The notes under the pieces were generated by a model. It made no database searches, was not told the DNA's origin, and worked only from the letters and a program-made list of their open reading frames with translations. From positions 1-9,273 of the forward strand of contig SDWK01000140.1 of assembly GCA_004195335.1 (NCBI GenBank): a stretch of 9,273 nucleotides of DNA, read 5' to 3'. Below, one piece after another: positions 1 to 6,054 of this stretch. A program made the translations under genes and the position numbers. Position 1 is the stretch's first letter. Each line of letters opens with the position of its first letter. Source of the DNA: Shewanella sp. (lineage in GTDB: Bacteria; Pseudomonadota; Gammaproteobacteria; Enterobacterales; Shewanellaceae).

Positions 1-55
1 CTACAGTATTTGAGAGCCTGTGATTTGGTTTTGAATCCCAATGCTCAGGTAGGCG

Positions 56-817
56 CTACTGACAGACTTGCTCAACATAGGGATTCTCGTTACCCTGAAC
101 CCGTCCTATACGAAATGCCCTTTCACACTCCCAAACATCAACAGGGTCTTGCTTGTCCCAGGCGTCAAAAAGCTTTCTGTTCTTATTGCTGACAATTCCC
201 CTACCGGGATAAGCAGCATCCATGTAGAAATATGTACGCGCAATATCACCTCTGACCTTCGGTGGAGGCTCAGCCTTTCTGTTCTCGATCTCCATATCAC
301 AGACTCCGAAAGCCCTGGCTTCCCCTGAAATAATTGCGAAGCTGTAGTTACTCCGTAGGCCATTAAGTTCACCGATAGCAGGCACGAGGTTATGCATGTC
401 CGCTTGCATATACCGAAACTCAATATTCACTTTCTCAGCACATCTCCTACCCTTGAAAGACCTACCTTTTGAGTCCACACAATCTGGATGTCCCTCTCGC
501 CACTCAGGGAAGCTCTGCCCAAAGGCATGAGCTGGTACGACATGCTCCCACTCTAAACGGTAGGCTCTCTTGCTCTCTTTCCTAGGCTGGTAGCCTCTAG
601 TGTGGGTGACTTGCTTCTCTCGGTTGAACGTTGATCCGCAGTAGAAGGTTTTGTCTTGGTCGATATAGACCTCGTTGAGGAGTAATTTCTTGGCTTTATT
701 GAAAGAGGTAATGCTCGTATTGCGGTTAGGCGAATTGATATCTGATGCCAGTAGCGGAAAGGGTGCTAGGAGTCCCAGAATTGACACCAGTACGGTTAAC
801 TTAAGAAAGGCAGACAT
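56..817 (-). CDS. endA: Endonuclease I, exported DNase (EndA/Dns family)
   Basis: A 253-aa secreted or periplasmic nuclease of the endonuclease I family, which cuts DNA without sequence specificity using a beta-beta-alpha-metal site. Residues 1-24 form a signal peptide (Lys6, a hydrophobic core, and LLA before Ser25). Family landmarks are in order: FYCGSTF (58-64), the catalytic block RLEWEHVVPAHAFG (87-100) with Glu91-His92, the metal-site segment DMHNLVPAIGELNG (140-153) followed by RSNY, then AEPPPKVRGDIARTYFYM (182-199) and the C-terminal VWECERAFRIGRVQGNENP (228-246). Length is normal and no key motif is missing. The ATG at 815-817 was chosen because GGAG lies 7 nt upstream and the signal peptide starts there; an extension to 883 has no signal-peptide logic. 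Family assignment is secure. The job is inferred: nutrient DNA use, or destruction of incoming DNA if it is element cargo. Confidence 0.95.
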   Translation of the reverse strand: MSAFLKLTVLVSILGLLAPFPLLASDINSPNRNTSITSFNKAKKLLLNEVYIDQDKTFYCGSTFNREKQVTHTRGYQPRKESKRAYRLEWEHVVPAHAFGQSFPEWREGHPDCVDSKGRSFKGRRCAEKVNIEFRYMQADMHNLVPAIGELNGLRSNYSFAIISGEARAFGVCDMEIENRKAEPPPKVRGDIARTYFYMDAAYPGRGIVSNKNRKLFDAWDKQDPVDVWECERAFRIGRVQGNENPYVEQVCQ

Positions 818-853
818 AGGTAGGCTCCAGCGGCAAAACAGTAAGGGAGGGCA

Positions 854-859
854 ATTATA
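854..859 (-). promoter_or_regulatory. Possible -10 box for the endonuclease gene
   Basis: The minus strand reads a perfect TATAAT at 859-854, about 37 nt upstream of the endonuclease ATG. No good -35 hexamer is found 16-18 nt further upstream (TTGAGT occurs but only 11 nt away), so this is a weak call based on one box. Confidence 0.35.
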
Positions 860-978
860 TGCAATTAACCACTCAAGGACCACAGATAAAATAAATCTCT
901 GCTAGATGTGATTTCACTTGCGAGAAACATTGACGTCTTCCAGTAGGTGATAAAGCGATTTGGCATACGCACCAATAG

Positions 979-1028
979 TCTACGGTCGTAGATTTTCAGT
1001 ACTGGAGACAATGCCGCCTTGCATTGTC
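979..1028. repeat. Cluster of short perfect inverted repeats in a 360-bp gene-free stretch
   Basis: Between the endonuclease gene and the primase remnant (884-1246) I see no credible gene. It holds TCTAC-ggtc-GTAGA at 979-992, the 8-bp palindrome CAGTACTG at 997-1004, and GACAATGC-cgcctt-GCATTGTC at 1007-1028, a perfect 8-bp stem with a 6-nt loop. None is followed by a T-run. They could be protein-binding sites, recombination sites or RNA structure; the sequence does not decide between them. Confidence 0.5.
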
Positions 1029-1094
1029 CACGTTATTAATGTGATATGTTCTTATTTCTCAGTAAATGTACGTCCGTACTTCTTGTTTGACAGT

Positions 1095-1145
1095 ACATAA
1101 AGAGAAAGCGGCTCAGGCTCCAGTTGTCCTGGCTCCTGAACCGCT
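1095..1145 (-). terminator. Intrinsic terminator after the ankyrin/primase-remnant transcript
   Basis: Arms 1107-1123 and 1129-1145 pair in 14 of 17 positions (AGCGG/CCGCT, TCAGG/CCTGA, CCAG/CTGG) around a 5-nt loop. Reading leftward on the minus strand the stem is followed by TTTCTCTTTATG, a T-rich tail. It lies about 100 bp past the stop codon at 1247 and would separate that transcript from the endonuclease gene. Confidence 0.65.
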
Positions 1146-1246
1146 ATCAGCTGTGATTCTATAATATGTACTTGGTGCTACTGACTCAACGTAGGCTCAC
1201 CATGGTCAGAGTGGTCTACTTTTGCCTAAGTCCACTATTATTTCTC

Positions 1247-1630
1247 TTACGTAGAGGGGTTTACCGAATTAGCACCACTGTCACCATTGACACCACTAGA
1301 ATCCCTACGGAGACTAAGGTTCATCCAATATGAACCGTCAGAATAATCTAGTTCTTGGAGTCCACGGAGAATAAGCTCTTGCTTCAGCTTGATATTAGAC
1401 AACGGTTTTGAACCATTACGCTCACAGAACTTAACGTAGACGGCCCTCAGTTCTGATTTTTTGATACGGCACCCAGGAGACGTAACACTCTCAGTCTCAA
1501 GAAGATCCGTGAGTACGTCCATTTCTGATTTGTACGCCCTGAGTGCATCTTCCACTACTGGCGGAGAACTCAGACCGTCTGCTTGCCAGAGCAGAGTACC
1601 CTCAATGGCCCAACGAAGAATCCCTTGCAT
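1247..1630 (-). pseudogene. 3' remnant of a P4/D5-type phage primase gene
   Basis: This frame carries the C-terminal part of a P4/D5-type primase-helicase: GILRWAIEG followed by LLWQADGL, a YKSEMDVL segment, then a winged-helix-like end with KKSELRAVYVKFCERNG, KPLSNIKLKQEL and a final YWMNLSL. Such proteins are normally several hundred residues; the primase and ATPase domains are absent here. To the right of about 1630 the frame runs into the ankyrin gene read in the wrong frame, so the upstream half has been replaced. An ATG at 1628-1630 has GGAGG only 3 nt before it, so a 127-aa fragment could still be made by coupled translation from the ankyrin gene. It is unrelated to the intact primase at 2546-4795. 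The family call rests on motif pattern seen by eye. Confidence 0.72.
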
Positions 1631-1913
1631 TAACCTCCGCTCCAGATGACAGTAAATACATAACAACTTCTTTATGCGCTCCCTCAACAGCCTTATACGG
1701 TCCCTGAACAGCAACATGTAAAAGGGTTTTGTTATATGTATCTTCGCGGGCATTTATATTTCCACCACTAGCGAGGTAATCCTTAAGGAAGTTAATAAAT
1801 CCAACTTCTGCACCAAGCAAAAAGGCATCATCCTTTTTTGTGTCAGCACTGACATTTCCAGCAAACACTAAGGCGATCATAACGGCTATCATCAACCAAA
1901 CAAACTTCTTCAT
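1602..1913 (-). CDS. Short exported ankyrin-repeat protein, truncated by a recombination junction
   Basis: A 103-aa protein. Residues 1-23 are a typical signal peptide (MKK, a hydrophobic core, VSA before Asp24), so it is predicted to be periplasmic. The rest is about two ankyrin repeats: FLKDYLASGGNINARE with LLHVAVQ, then HKEVVMYLLSSGAEVNARD. The second repeat should continue with a G-x-TPLH turn but becomes SSLGH and stops, exactly where the other frame becomes primase. The gene is therefore a 5' fragment of a longer ankyrin protein. The start at 1911-1913 has GGAGGAG 6 nt upstream. It sits directly behind a promoter, a c-di-GMP-I riboswitch and a terminator. Two repeats are usually too few for a stable solenoid, so function is doubtful. 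No partner is known. Confidence 0.8.
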   Translation of the reverse strand: MKKFVWLMIAVMIALVFAGNVSADTKKDDAFLLGAEVGFINFLKDYLASGGNINAREDTYNKTLLHVAVQGPYKAVEGAHKEVVMYLLSSGAEVNARDSSLGH

Positions 1914-1929
1914 CACACTCTCCTCCATA

Positions 1930-1962
1930 AACAAAAAGCCCATCTCCATAATGAAGATGAGC
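1930..1962 (-). terminator. Riboswitch expression platform: intrinsic terminator in the ankyrin leader
   Basis: On the minus strand GCTCATCT (1962-1955) pairs fully with AGATGGGC (1945-1938; one G-U pair) around a 9-nt loop, followed at once by TTTTTGTT. It ends a few nt before the GGAGGAG Shine-Dalgarno of the ankyrin gene. The TCTTC of its left arm is complementary to GAAGA at the 3' edge of the aptamer, giving a possible antiterminator. Which state binds ligand is not decided here. Confidence 0.85.
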
Positions 1963-1978
1963 ACTGAATACTACGTCC

Positions 1979-2056
1979 CCTCTTCGACAACCAGGCTATC
2001 CTAAGCGGGCCCTTGGCTTTGCGTCACTGGATTGCTCCAGCTTTGCCTCTTCGTAA
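1979..2056 (-). promoter_or_regulatory. c-di-GMP-I (GEMM-I) riboswitch aptamer
   Basis: The minus-strand transcript shows the GEMM-I consensus in order: GAGGCAAAGC, a stem CTGGA-GCAA-TCCAG closed by a GNRA tetraloop, the junction TGACGCAAAGCC, then AAGGGCC, and the distal AGGATAGCCTGGTTGTCG matching the usual GGTAGCCGGGTTACCGA. The tetraloop, the GACGCAAAGCC junction and the receptor side are the hallmarks of the class that binds cyclic di-GMP. It lies between a strong promoter and an intrinsic terminator, both in the same orientation, so control is probably by transcription termination. Class assignment is strong; the direction of regulation (on or off) is inferred as unknown. Confidence 0.92.
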
Positions 2057-2063
2057 GATATGC

Positions 2064-2092
2064 AATATACCTAGTCCATTAAATAGTGTCAA
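2064..2092 (-). promoter_or_regulatory. Consensus sigma70 promoter for the riboswitch/ankyrin transcript
   Basis: The minus strand has a perfect -35 TTGACA (2092-2087), a 17-nt spacer, and -10 TATATT (2069-2064). Transcription would begin near 2058, right at the 5' edge of the riboswitch aptamer, giving a leader of about 145 nt before the ankyrin ATG. The position fit makes this a confident call. Confidence 0.85.
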
Positions 2093-2268
2093 TAAAACAG
2101 CAGGTTAACATTTTCCAAACATTGTTTGCCTAGTATAGAGTGTCGGCAGAGGCCCTACTATGATTGCTCGCTATTGTAAGAGCCCCCTGAGCTGTGAAGC
2201 CCTGAGGGACATTACTATGTAGTTAGGTTGAGCATTATTTATGTTGATATTGAGCCTGTGATCTAAGT

Positions 2269-2547
2269 CTTTTGTGACTCTACGGGGGTTTTGTCACTTT
2301 TGTCATATTGTCACAAGGGTTAGATTCAAGAAATAATTCTGTCAGCGCTACGGTGGAGGAACGTATATCTTGTTTTTAGTATTACCATTATAATTTATAT
2401 TTTTATAATATATTAATTATATGACTACATTGACATTAACACTCTGCATAACACTCAGACCCTGCCTGTCACAATCACCATATGAATGACATATGACAAT
2501 TGTGACAAAACTGACAAAACTGACAAAACTGACAAAACTGACAAATC
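2269..2547. other. Putative replication origin with iterons and an AT-rich segment
   Basis: No gene is seen in 2100-2545. Its right part has the layout of an iteron origin: three TTGTCA-type copies at 2289-2314 (TTTTGTCAC, TTTTGTCAT, ATTGTCAC) and a related CTTTTGTGAC at 2269-2278; a 54-bp stretch at 2370-2423 with only about five G or C; then five copies in the opposite orientation at 2503-2547, with degenerate copies just before them (ATGACAT, ATGACAAT). It directly abuts the PrimPol gene, which is the usual place for an element's origin. Origin function is inferred from architecture. Confidence 0.6.
2503..2547 (+). repeat. Five tandem 9-bp iterons (TGACAAAAC)
   Basis: Copies lie at 2503-2511, 2512-2520, 2521-2529, 2530-2538 and 2539-2547; the first four are identical and the last is TGACAAATC. 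The last overlaps the stop codon of the primase gene (2546-2548). The array is exact and gap-free, so replication slippage could change its copy number. Confidence 0.9.
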
Positions 2548-4795
2548 AACTCCTGAATACTGCCGGATTAACTTCATACTGATCAGACTTTCTACCAGGA
2601 CCAGTCTTCACACCAGCACTGCGAACAATATTCCTATCAACCAACTCGGAGAGCACTGGCTCCAACTCTTTAGAACTAAACCGACTCTGCATAGCACGTT
2701 GACAATTACGCCTGCTAAACTCTCTATCGCCTACCTTCAAGATCCACTCGTATACCTTGATAGCGTCGCTAACATCTTCATCCTTACCCATATCATTGAA
2801 TGCTGCCTTAGCATGAGGGATCAAGGCACGACACAGGTTCGTGGCTTCTGCCATCGTTTCTGCATCTATCTCCATAGAAACATCACTGCCTTTGGCTACA
2901 TGAAAATTACCAGCGATACGCAATGCATTACCGGCAAGCTTCCCACCCCAATCAGCCAAAGATTCCAGCTCGCCATCATCACCCAGCCTATCTTCAACTT
3001 CTTGAGAGAAATCGTACCAGACCTCAAGTGCATCAGCACTTACCCTCAGTACGTGAGGTAGAGATTTACCATCAGCATCAGTATTGGGCGTTAAGTTAAG
3101 CAGCCGGTTGATACCGGTTTCATATTCCTGCTTTGCCCTTGGTAGGATCGTATATCTGTTACGCACGTTACGAGCACCAACCGTACCTTTAGGAATGCAG
3201 TATAGGAACCGTGCAAGCATTCCATTGTCACGAAACTTCTTCTTTGCACCTTGGCCCAAGCCCCTCAATATTCCAGGTTGAACAGTTAATCCAAACGTCA
3301 ATGCAGGACTCTCAAGGTAAGCGCTGCGACTGCCCCTATCAATCCTAACCGCACTTCCAGAATAGGACTGAAGCAGAACATCAACATTGATTTTCCCGTT
3401 AGCATACATCCCAGACAGAACCTCAAAGATTCCACCTTCATCACTCATTAAGGACATTTTTTCATCATGATCCACGAGCAATTGCTGGAGACGTTCAGGG
3501 GTCACATCTGCAGTCCAAAGCCTTGGAGGAAGGATTTCTTCTGCCAACCCAGATAGGATACCTGCTATCTTCTGCTTAATTTCATCTCGGTCGCCATCAT
3601 CCTCTGCTTTTGCCGCATTCTGCTTCAGTGCTTCAACTCGCTTAAGTTCAATATCTCGCTCTGTATTGATCCTTGATATCTCACTCTCTAGGGCCTCACG
3701 TTGATCACGTTCCCACTGCTTAAGAGGTTTGGTCATTAAGTTGAATACAGGTGTCTTTCTTTCAGAAGGCTTCAGGGCTGTCACCGTCCACAGGTTCAAC
3801 GGCTCTACATATTCACTGTCTCCAAACGGGCTCACAACAAACTTCTTCTGCAAACTGGTAGCAACCACCGATAAGCCAACCATCACAGATAATGCTTCAG
3901 GTGCTTGCGTATAGCGGCTTACGGCTTTTCCATAATCACCCAAGAAACCAGGTAGCAAACTCGCTTCAATATCTGGAACATCACCAGCACCAAACAACAC
4001 AGGCTCATCCCAATCTGCCAACCCGATGTCTTCAGGCAAGCCAGCATGCTCACGCTCCCAGATGCTCTTTGCTACCTTCTCAACCTCCAACTCATCCAAA
4101 GGTGGTTCACACTTTTCATTCCATTCAAGAGCCTTAGTAACAACCTCAGCAAAACCCATCTCCTTAACCCAAGATCCAGCTAAGCGAGCAAGAGTCTCAT
4201 TGCGCTCACCGCTACCAACTCCACCTTCCAGTTCTTCCAAGACAGGCTTCTCAACGACATGCGTTACGACCCAGTCTGGCAGTTCAGCTAACAGCACATC
4301 ATCAAAACTCTTACCATCAAACCAGCTATAAACATCACCGCTTTCATGGACTGATGGAGGAGCAACCACATAGCCACCTTCACCCCTAATATCCATACCA
4401 GCAATCACCTGACCATGCTGATCATTTCTGATACCTGGGCGATGCTTGAAATAGGCATGAAATCCTCTTGAGGTTTCAACCAATGGAGTCTCTGGCATGC
4501 CTAGATTAATGGCTTCCTGCCATGCTTCATTGGTATCAAAATCTAATACAATGACACCAGAAAGCTCACCGGTAACAATCCCAACATTAGCAATTCCAGA
4601 AGCAAACCATGCCCCCAACTCCTCATTGTTCGCCACGCGCTCCTGGTACGGCTTCCAGGCCACCAATGGGGTCTTTCCTTCACCCTTAACAGGAAAAACA
4701 CTAAGGCCTTGTTCAATATACTTTCCAACAGCGGTCACCACCGCATTCTCTTCTACATCATCAACCTTCTCGGTTATTAACAAACTAGAATCCAT
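2546..4795 (-). CDS. PrimPol-type primase/polymerase with DUF3987-like helicase region
   Basis: A 749-aa replication protein. The N-terminal PrimPol domain (about 20-180) shows VIVLDFDT (81-88, acidic metal ligands Asp85 and Asp87), TSRGFHAYF (108-116) and GMDIRGEGGYVVAPPS (133-148), the signature of archaeo-eukaryotic-type primases. A PriCT-like helical segment follows (ERNETLARLAG, 197-207, to about 250). Residues about 285-640 match DUF3987: a degenerate Walker A-like LKPSERKT (341-348), a charged coiled segment (360-415), a Walker B-like SLMSDEGG (448-455), and a winged-helix-like C-terminus with basic residues. It probably primes and unwinds the element's own DNA. AAGGAGA 6 nt before the ATG fixes the start. 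Iterons touch its stop codon, and a small HTH gene lies 69 nt upstream. Helicase activity is inferred because the P-loop is atypical. Confidence 0.93.
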   Translation of the reverse strand: MDSSLLITEKVDDVEENAVVTAVGKYIEQGLSVFPVKGEGKTPLVAWKPYQERVANNEELGAWFASGIANVGIVTGELSGVIVLDFDTNEAWQEAINLGMPETPLVETSRGFHAYFKHRPGIRNDQHGQVIAGMDIRGEGGYVVAPPSVHESGDVYSWFDGKSFDDVLLAELPDWVVTHVVEKPVLEELEGGVGSGERNETLARLAGSWVKEMGFAEVVTKALEWNEKCEPPLDELEVEKVAKSIWEREHAGLPEDIGLADWDEPVLFGAGDVPDIEASLLPGFLGDYGKAVSRYTQAPEALSVMVGLSVVATSLQKKFVVSPFGDSEYVEPLNLWTVTALKPSERKTPVFNLMTKPLKQWERDQREALESEISRINTERDIELKRVEALKQNAAKAEDDGDRDEIKQKIAGILSGLAEEILPPRLWTADVTPERLQQLLVDHDEKMSLMSDEGGIFEVLSGMYANGKINVDVLLQSYSGSAVRIDRGSRSAYLESPALTFGLTVQPGILRGLGQGAKKKFRDNGMLARFLYCIPKGTVGARNVRNRYTILPRAKQEYETGINRLLNLTPNTDADGKSLPHVLRVSADALEVWYDFSQEVEDRLGDDGELESLADWGGKLAGNALRIAGNFHVAKGSDVSMEIDAETMAEATNLCRALIPHAKAAFNDMGKDEDVSDAIKVYEWILKVGDREFSRRNCQRAMQSRFSSKELEPVLSELVDRNIVRSAGVKTGPGRKSDQYEVNPAVFRS

Positions 4796-4825
4796 GCCGA
4801 TTCTCCTTATAACGTATATTCTTAG

Positions 4826-4856
4826 ACCCGCTTGCGCAGAGCGGGTTTTTTCTTTT
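4826..4856 (+). terminator. Plus-strand intrinsic terminator between the HTH gene and the primase gene
   Basis: ACCCGCT (4826-4832) and AGCGGGT (4840-4846) form a perfect 7-bp stem with a 7-nt loop, followed on the plus strand by TTTTTTCTTTT. On the minus strand the hairpin is followed by CTAAGAATAT, which is not a T-run. It therefore points against the flanking genes and would stop transcripts running antisense to the primase. Confidence 0.75.
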
Positions 4857-4864
4857 ATGCATGA

Positions 4865-5086
4865 TCAAGATTCACATGCTAATTGTTCTATGTATGCCTG
4901 CACATCAGACTCGCGATAACGAACAAGCTTGCCCACCTTGATATATACAGGTCCTCCACCTTTCCAACGCCAATACTCAAGAGTCTTGGGACAAACACTC
5001 AAAATTTCAGCCACTCTCAATTGATTAAGTAGCCTATCCATCTTTCCGTTATTGCCACACTGGCAATTTTGATCCTGATAATTCAT
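4865..5086 (-). CDS. Small helix-turn-helix protein (excisionase/MerR-like, HTH_17 type)
   Basis: A 73-aa DNA-binding protein. Residues 21-43 (NQLRVAEILSVCPKTLEYWR and on) form the helix-turn-helix, followed by the wing GGGPVYIKVGKLVRY (43-57) and the closing helix SDVQAYIEQ. This is the standard fold of excisionases and AlpA-like regulators of integrative elements. The N-terminus has an unusual CQC with a third Cys (residues 8, 10, 32). The ATG at 5084-5086 is preferred (GGAG 7 nt upstream); an adjacent in-frame GTG at 5087-5089 is too near the ribosome site. It sits 69 nt upstream of the primase gene and is probably co-expressed with it. Role as regulator of replication or as directionality factor is inferred. 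Confidence 0.85.
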   Translation of the reverse strand: MNYQDQNCQCGNNGKMDRLLNQLRVAEILSVCPKTLEYWRWKGGGPVYIKVGKLVRYRESDVQAYIEQLACES

Positions 5087-5602
5087 CACTATTCTCCACT
5101 ATTAGGTTATTGCTGTCTGGCTTTATGCCTCAGCTATACCTGCTAATAACAGGAGTAGGTTTGGTTCAGTAGAACCCCCTATGACTTACCAGTATTTAGC
5201 TGGTCTGTAGTGGTAGTTATATGCACTCAGAAAAGACCCCTGGGGTAGTAAATAGCCCTCCTCAGGAAGGGACTCCTATATTCCTACAGTCCTAATTTTC
5301 CGCTGAGCCAATTTGAAATCTGATATGGGCCTTAGTGGGCTGTTCTGGCTGGTTGATTTGAACCGATGCTTTTTAGTACCTTTGTCGCTTACGTAAGCCC
5401 TCTATCTATAGGCCTCAGACGCAATTTCCAACACCAACAAGACTACAGATACCAGCAGCACCAATCAGACACACTTTTGCTCTCAGGGCACCAGCGTTAC
5501 GGGCTCAACAGCTCACCCCAGCAGTTATAATCCCACGGAAGCGCTAGGGGAGCCCTGGGTTGTCGGCCCAGAGCTTCCCCGTCTGACTACTATCCAGCGT
5601 AA
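5087..5602 (-). other. 516-bp gene-free leader without minus-strand ATG, rich in small hairpins
   Basis: No coding frame is credible. On the minus strand there is no ATG triplet in any frame between 5087 and 5602, while the plus strand has about five. Short inverted repeats cluster near the HTH gene: CCTG/CAGG (5139-5153), GGTTC-agta-GAACC (5163-5176), ACCAG/CTGGT (5188-5204), ACCCC-t-GGGGT (5236-5246); further right are GGTT/AACC (5351-5364) and the 12-bp palindrome GCTTACGTAAGC (5387-5398). This fits a long untranslated leader or a non-coding RNA on the minus strand. Confidence 0.5.
5547..5580. repeat. Strong GC-rich hairpin just after the coiled-coil gene
   Basis: Arms 5547-5559 and 5567-5580 (GGGG/CCCC, AGC/GCT, CTGGG/CCCAG, one bulge and one G-U pair) close a 7-nt loop, about 23 bp past the stop codon at 5603. 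No T-run follows on either strand, so it is a poor intrinsic terminator; mRNA 3'-end protection or a structured RNA is possible. Confidence 0.55.
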
Positions 5603-6025
5603 TTACTTAGTGCTCTTCGACTTACCCTCACTCAGCTCTCCAGTGGCAGCGGCGGGTTTGGTCGATGCACTTGAACCCTTTTTCTTGGCCTCAAGGCGGT
5701 CCTCCAAGACCTTAATGGTCATTTCCGCCTGCTCTTTCTCCATGACAATCCACTCCTGGATTTCATTTTTCTGGACAGTGAACTTTGCCCGTTCTTTTCC
5801 AACTTTCCTGAGGTTATGGATGTCCATTGCAGCCAGCACGTCGATATCAGGAGCGATTTTTTCCAGCTCATTCTTCTTGTACAAAAGAACAAGCCGCTCC
5901 CGAATATCAGGCACCACTTCCATGTTTTTCTTGATTCGTTTCGTGACGTTTTCACGAGCCTTCAGGACGGCAATTTCAGCTTTCAACATTTCCAGTTCAG
6001 TCATTTCAGTGTTCTTCTCAGTCAT
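5603..6025 (-). CDS. Hypothetical 140-aa coiled-coil protein
   Basis: I do not recognise a family. Residues 8-32 (from MTELEMLKAEIAVLK) and 84-116 (from VQKNEIQEWIVMEKEQ to RLEAKKK) look like amphipathic helices with heptad spacing. Between them is a more ordered segment (VVPDIRERLVLLYKKNELEKIAPDID begins at 37). The tail (117-140) is low-complexity, rich in Ser, Ala, Lys and Gly. No signal peptide, membrane segment or Cys. The ATG at 6023-6025 has AAGGAGA 6 nt upstream; an upstream extension reads through the neighbouring gene in another frame and is rejected. It follows the AlpA-like gene by 29 nt, so the two form an operon. A structural or accessory replication role is only a guess. Confidence 0.75.
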   Translation of the reverse strand: MTEKNTEMTELEMLKAEIAVLKARENVTKRIKKNMEVVPDIRERLVLLYKKNELEKIAPDIDVLAAMDIHNLRKVGKERAKFTVQKNEIQEWIVMEKEQAEMTIKVLEDRLEAKKKGSSASTKPAAATGELSEGKSKSTK

Positions 6026-6054
6026 TGTTTTTCTCCTTATGTTTTGGTTTGGGA

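Noticed and set aside
930..970. 33-codon minus-strand frame starting near 966
   Set aside because: No ribosome site, and it overlaps the likely endonuclease promoter.
1559..1571. TGGCGGAG identical to the start of the tRNA-Ser 3' end, as a second att site
   Set aside because: Only 8 bp match and it lies inside the coding remnant of the primase.
2160..2222. Possible 20-aa plus-strand peptide (begins MIARYCKSPL)
   Set aside because: No convincing Shine-Dalgarno and too short to judge.
14..2262. 11-bp match GAGCCTGTGAT at 14-24 and 2252-2262 as a possible attachment repeat
   Set aside because: Several matches of this length are expected by chance in 9 kb, and it does not resemble the tRNA 3' end.
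2503..2547. CRISPR array
   Set aside because: Repeats are 9 bp with no spacers; the structure is iteron-like.
2486..3061. Plus-strand frame starting with repeated DKT residues
   Set aside because: The repeats are the translated iterons and the rest is antisense to the PrimPol gene, with no ribosome site or family resemblance.
5410..5580. Second GEMM riboswitch suggested by AGCCCTGGGTTGTCGG
   Set aside because: The GACGCAAAGCC junction and the tetraloop stem are missing; similarity is limited to one hairpin.
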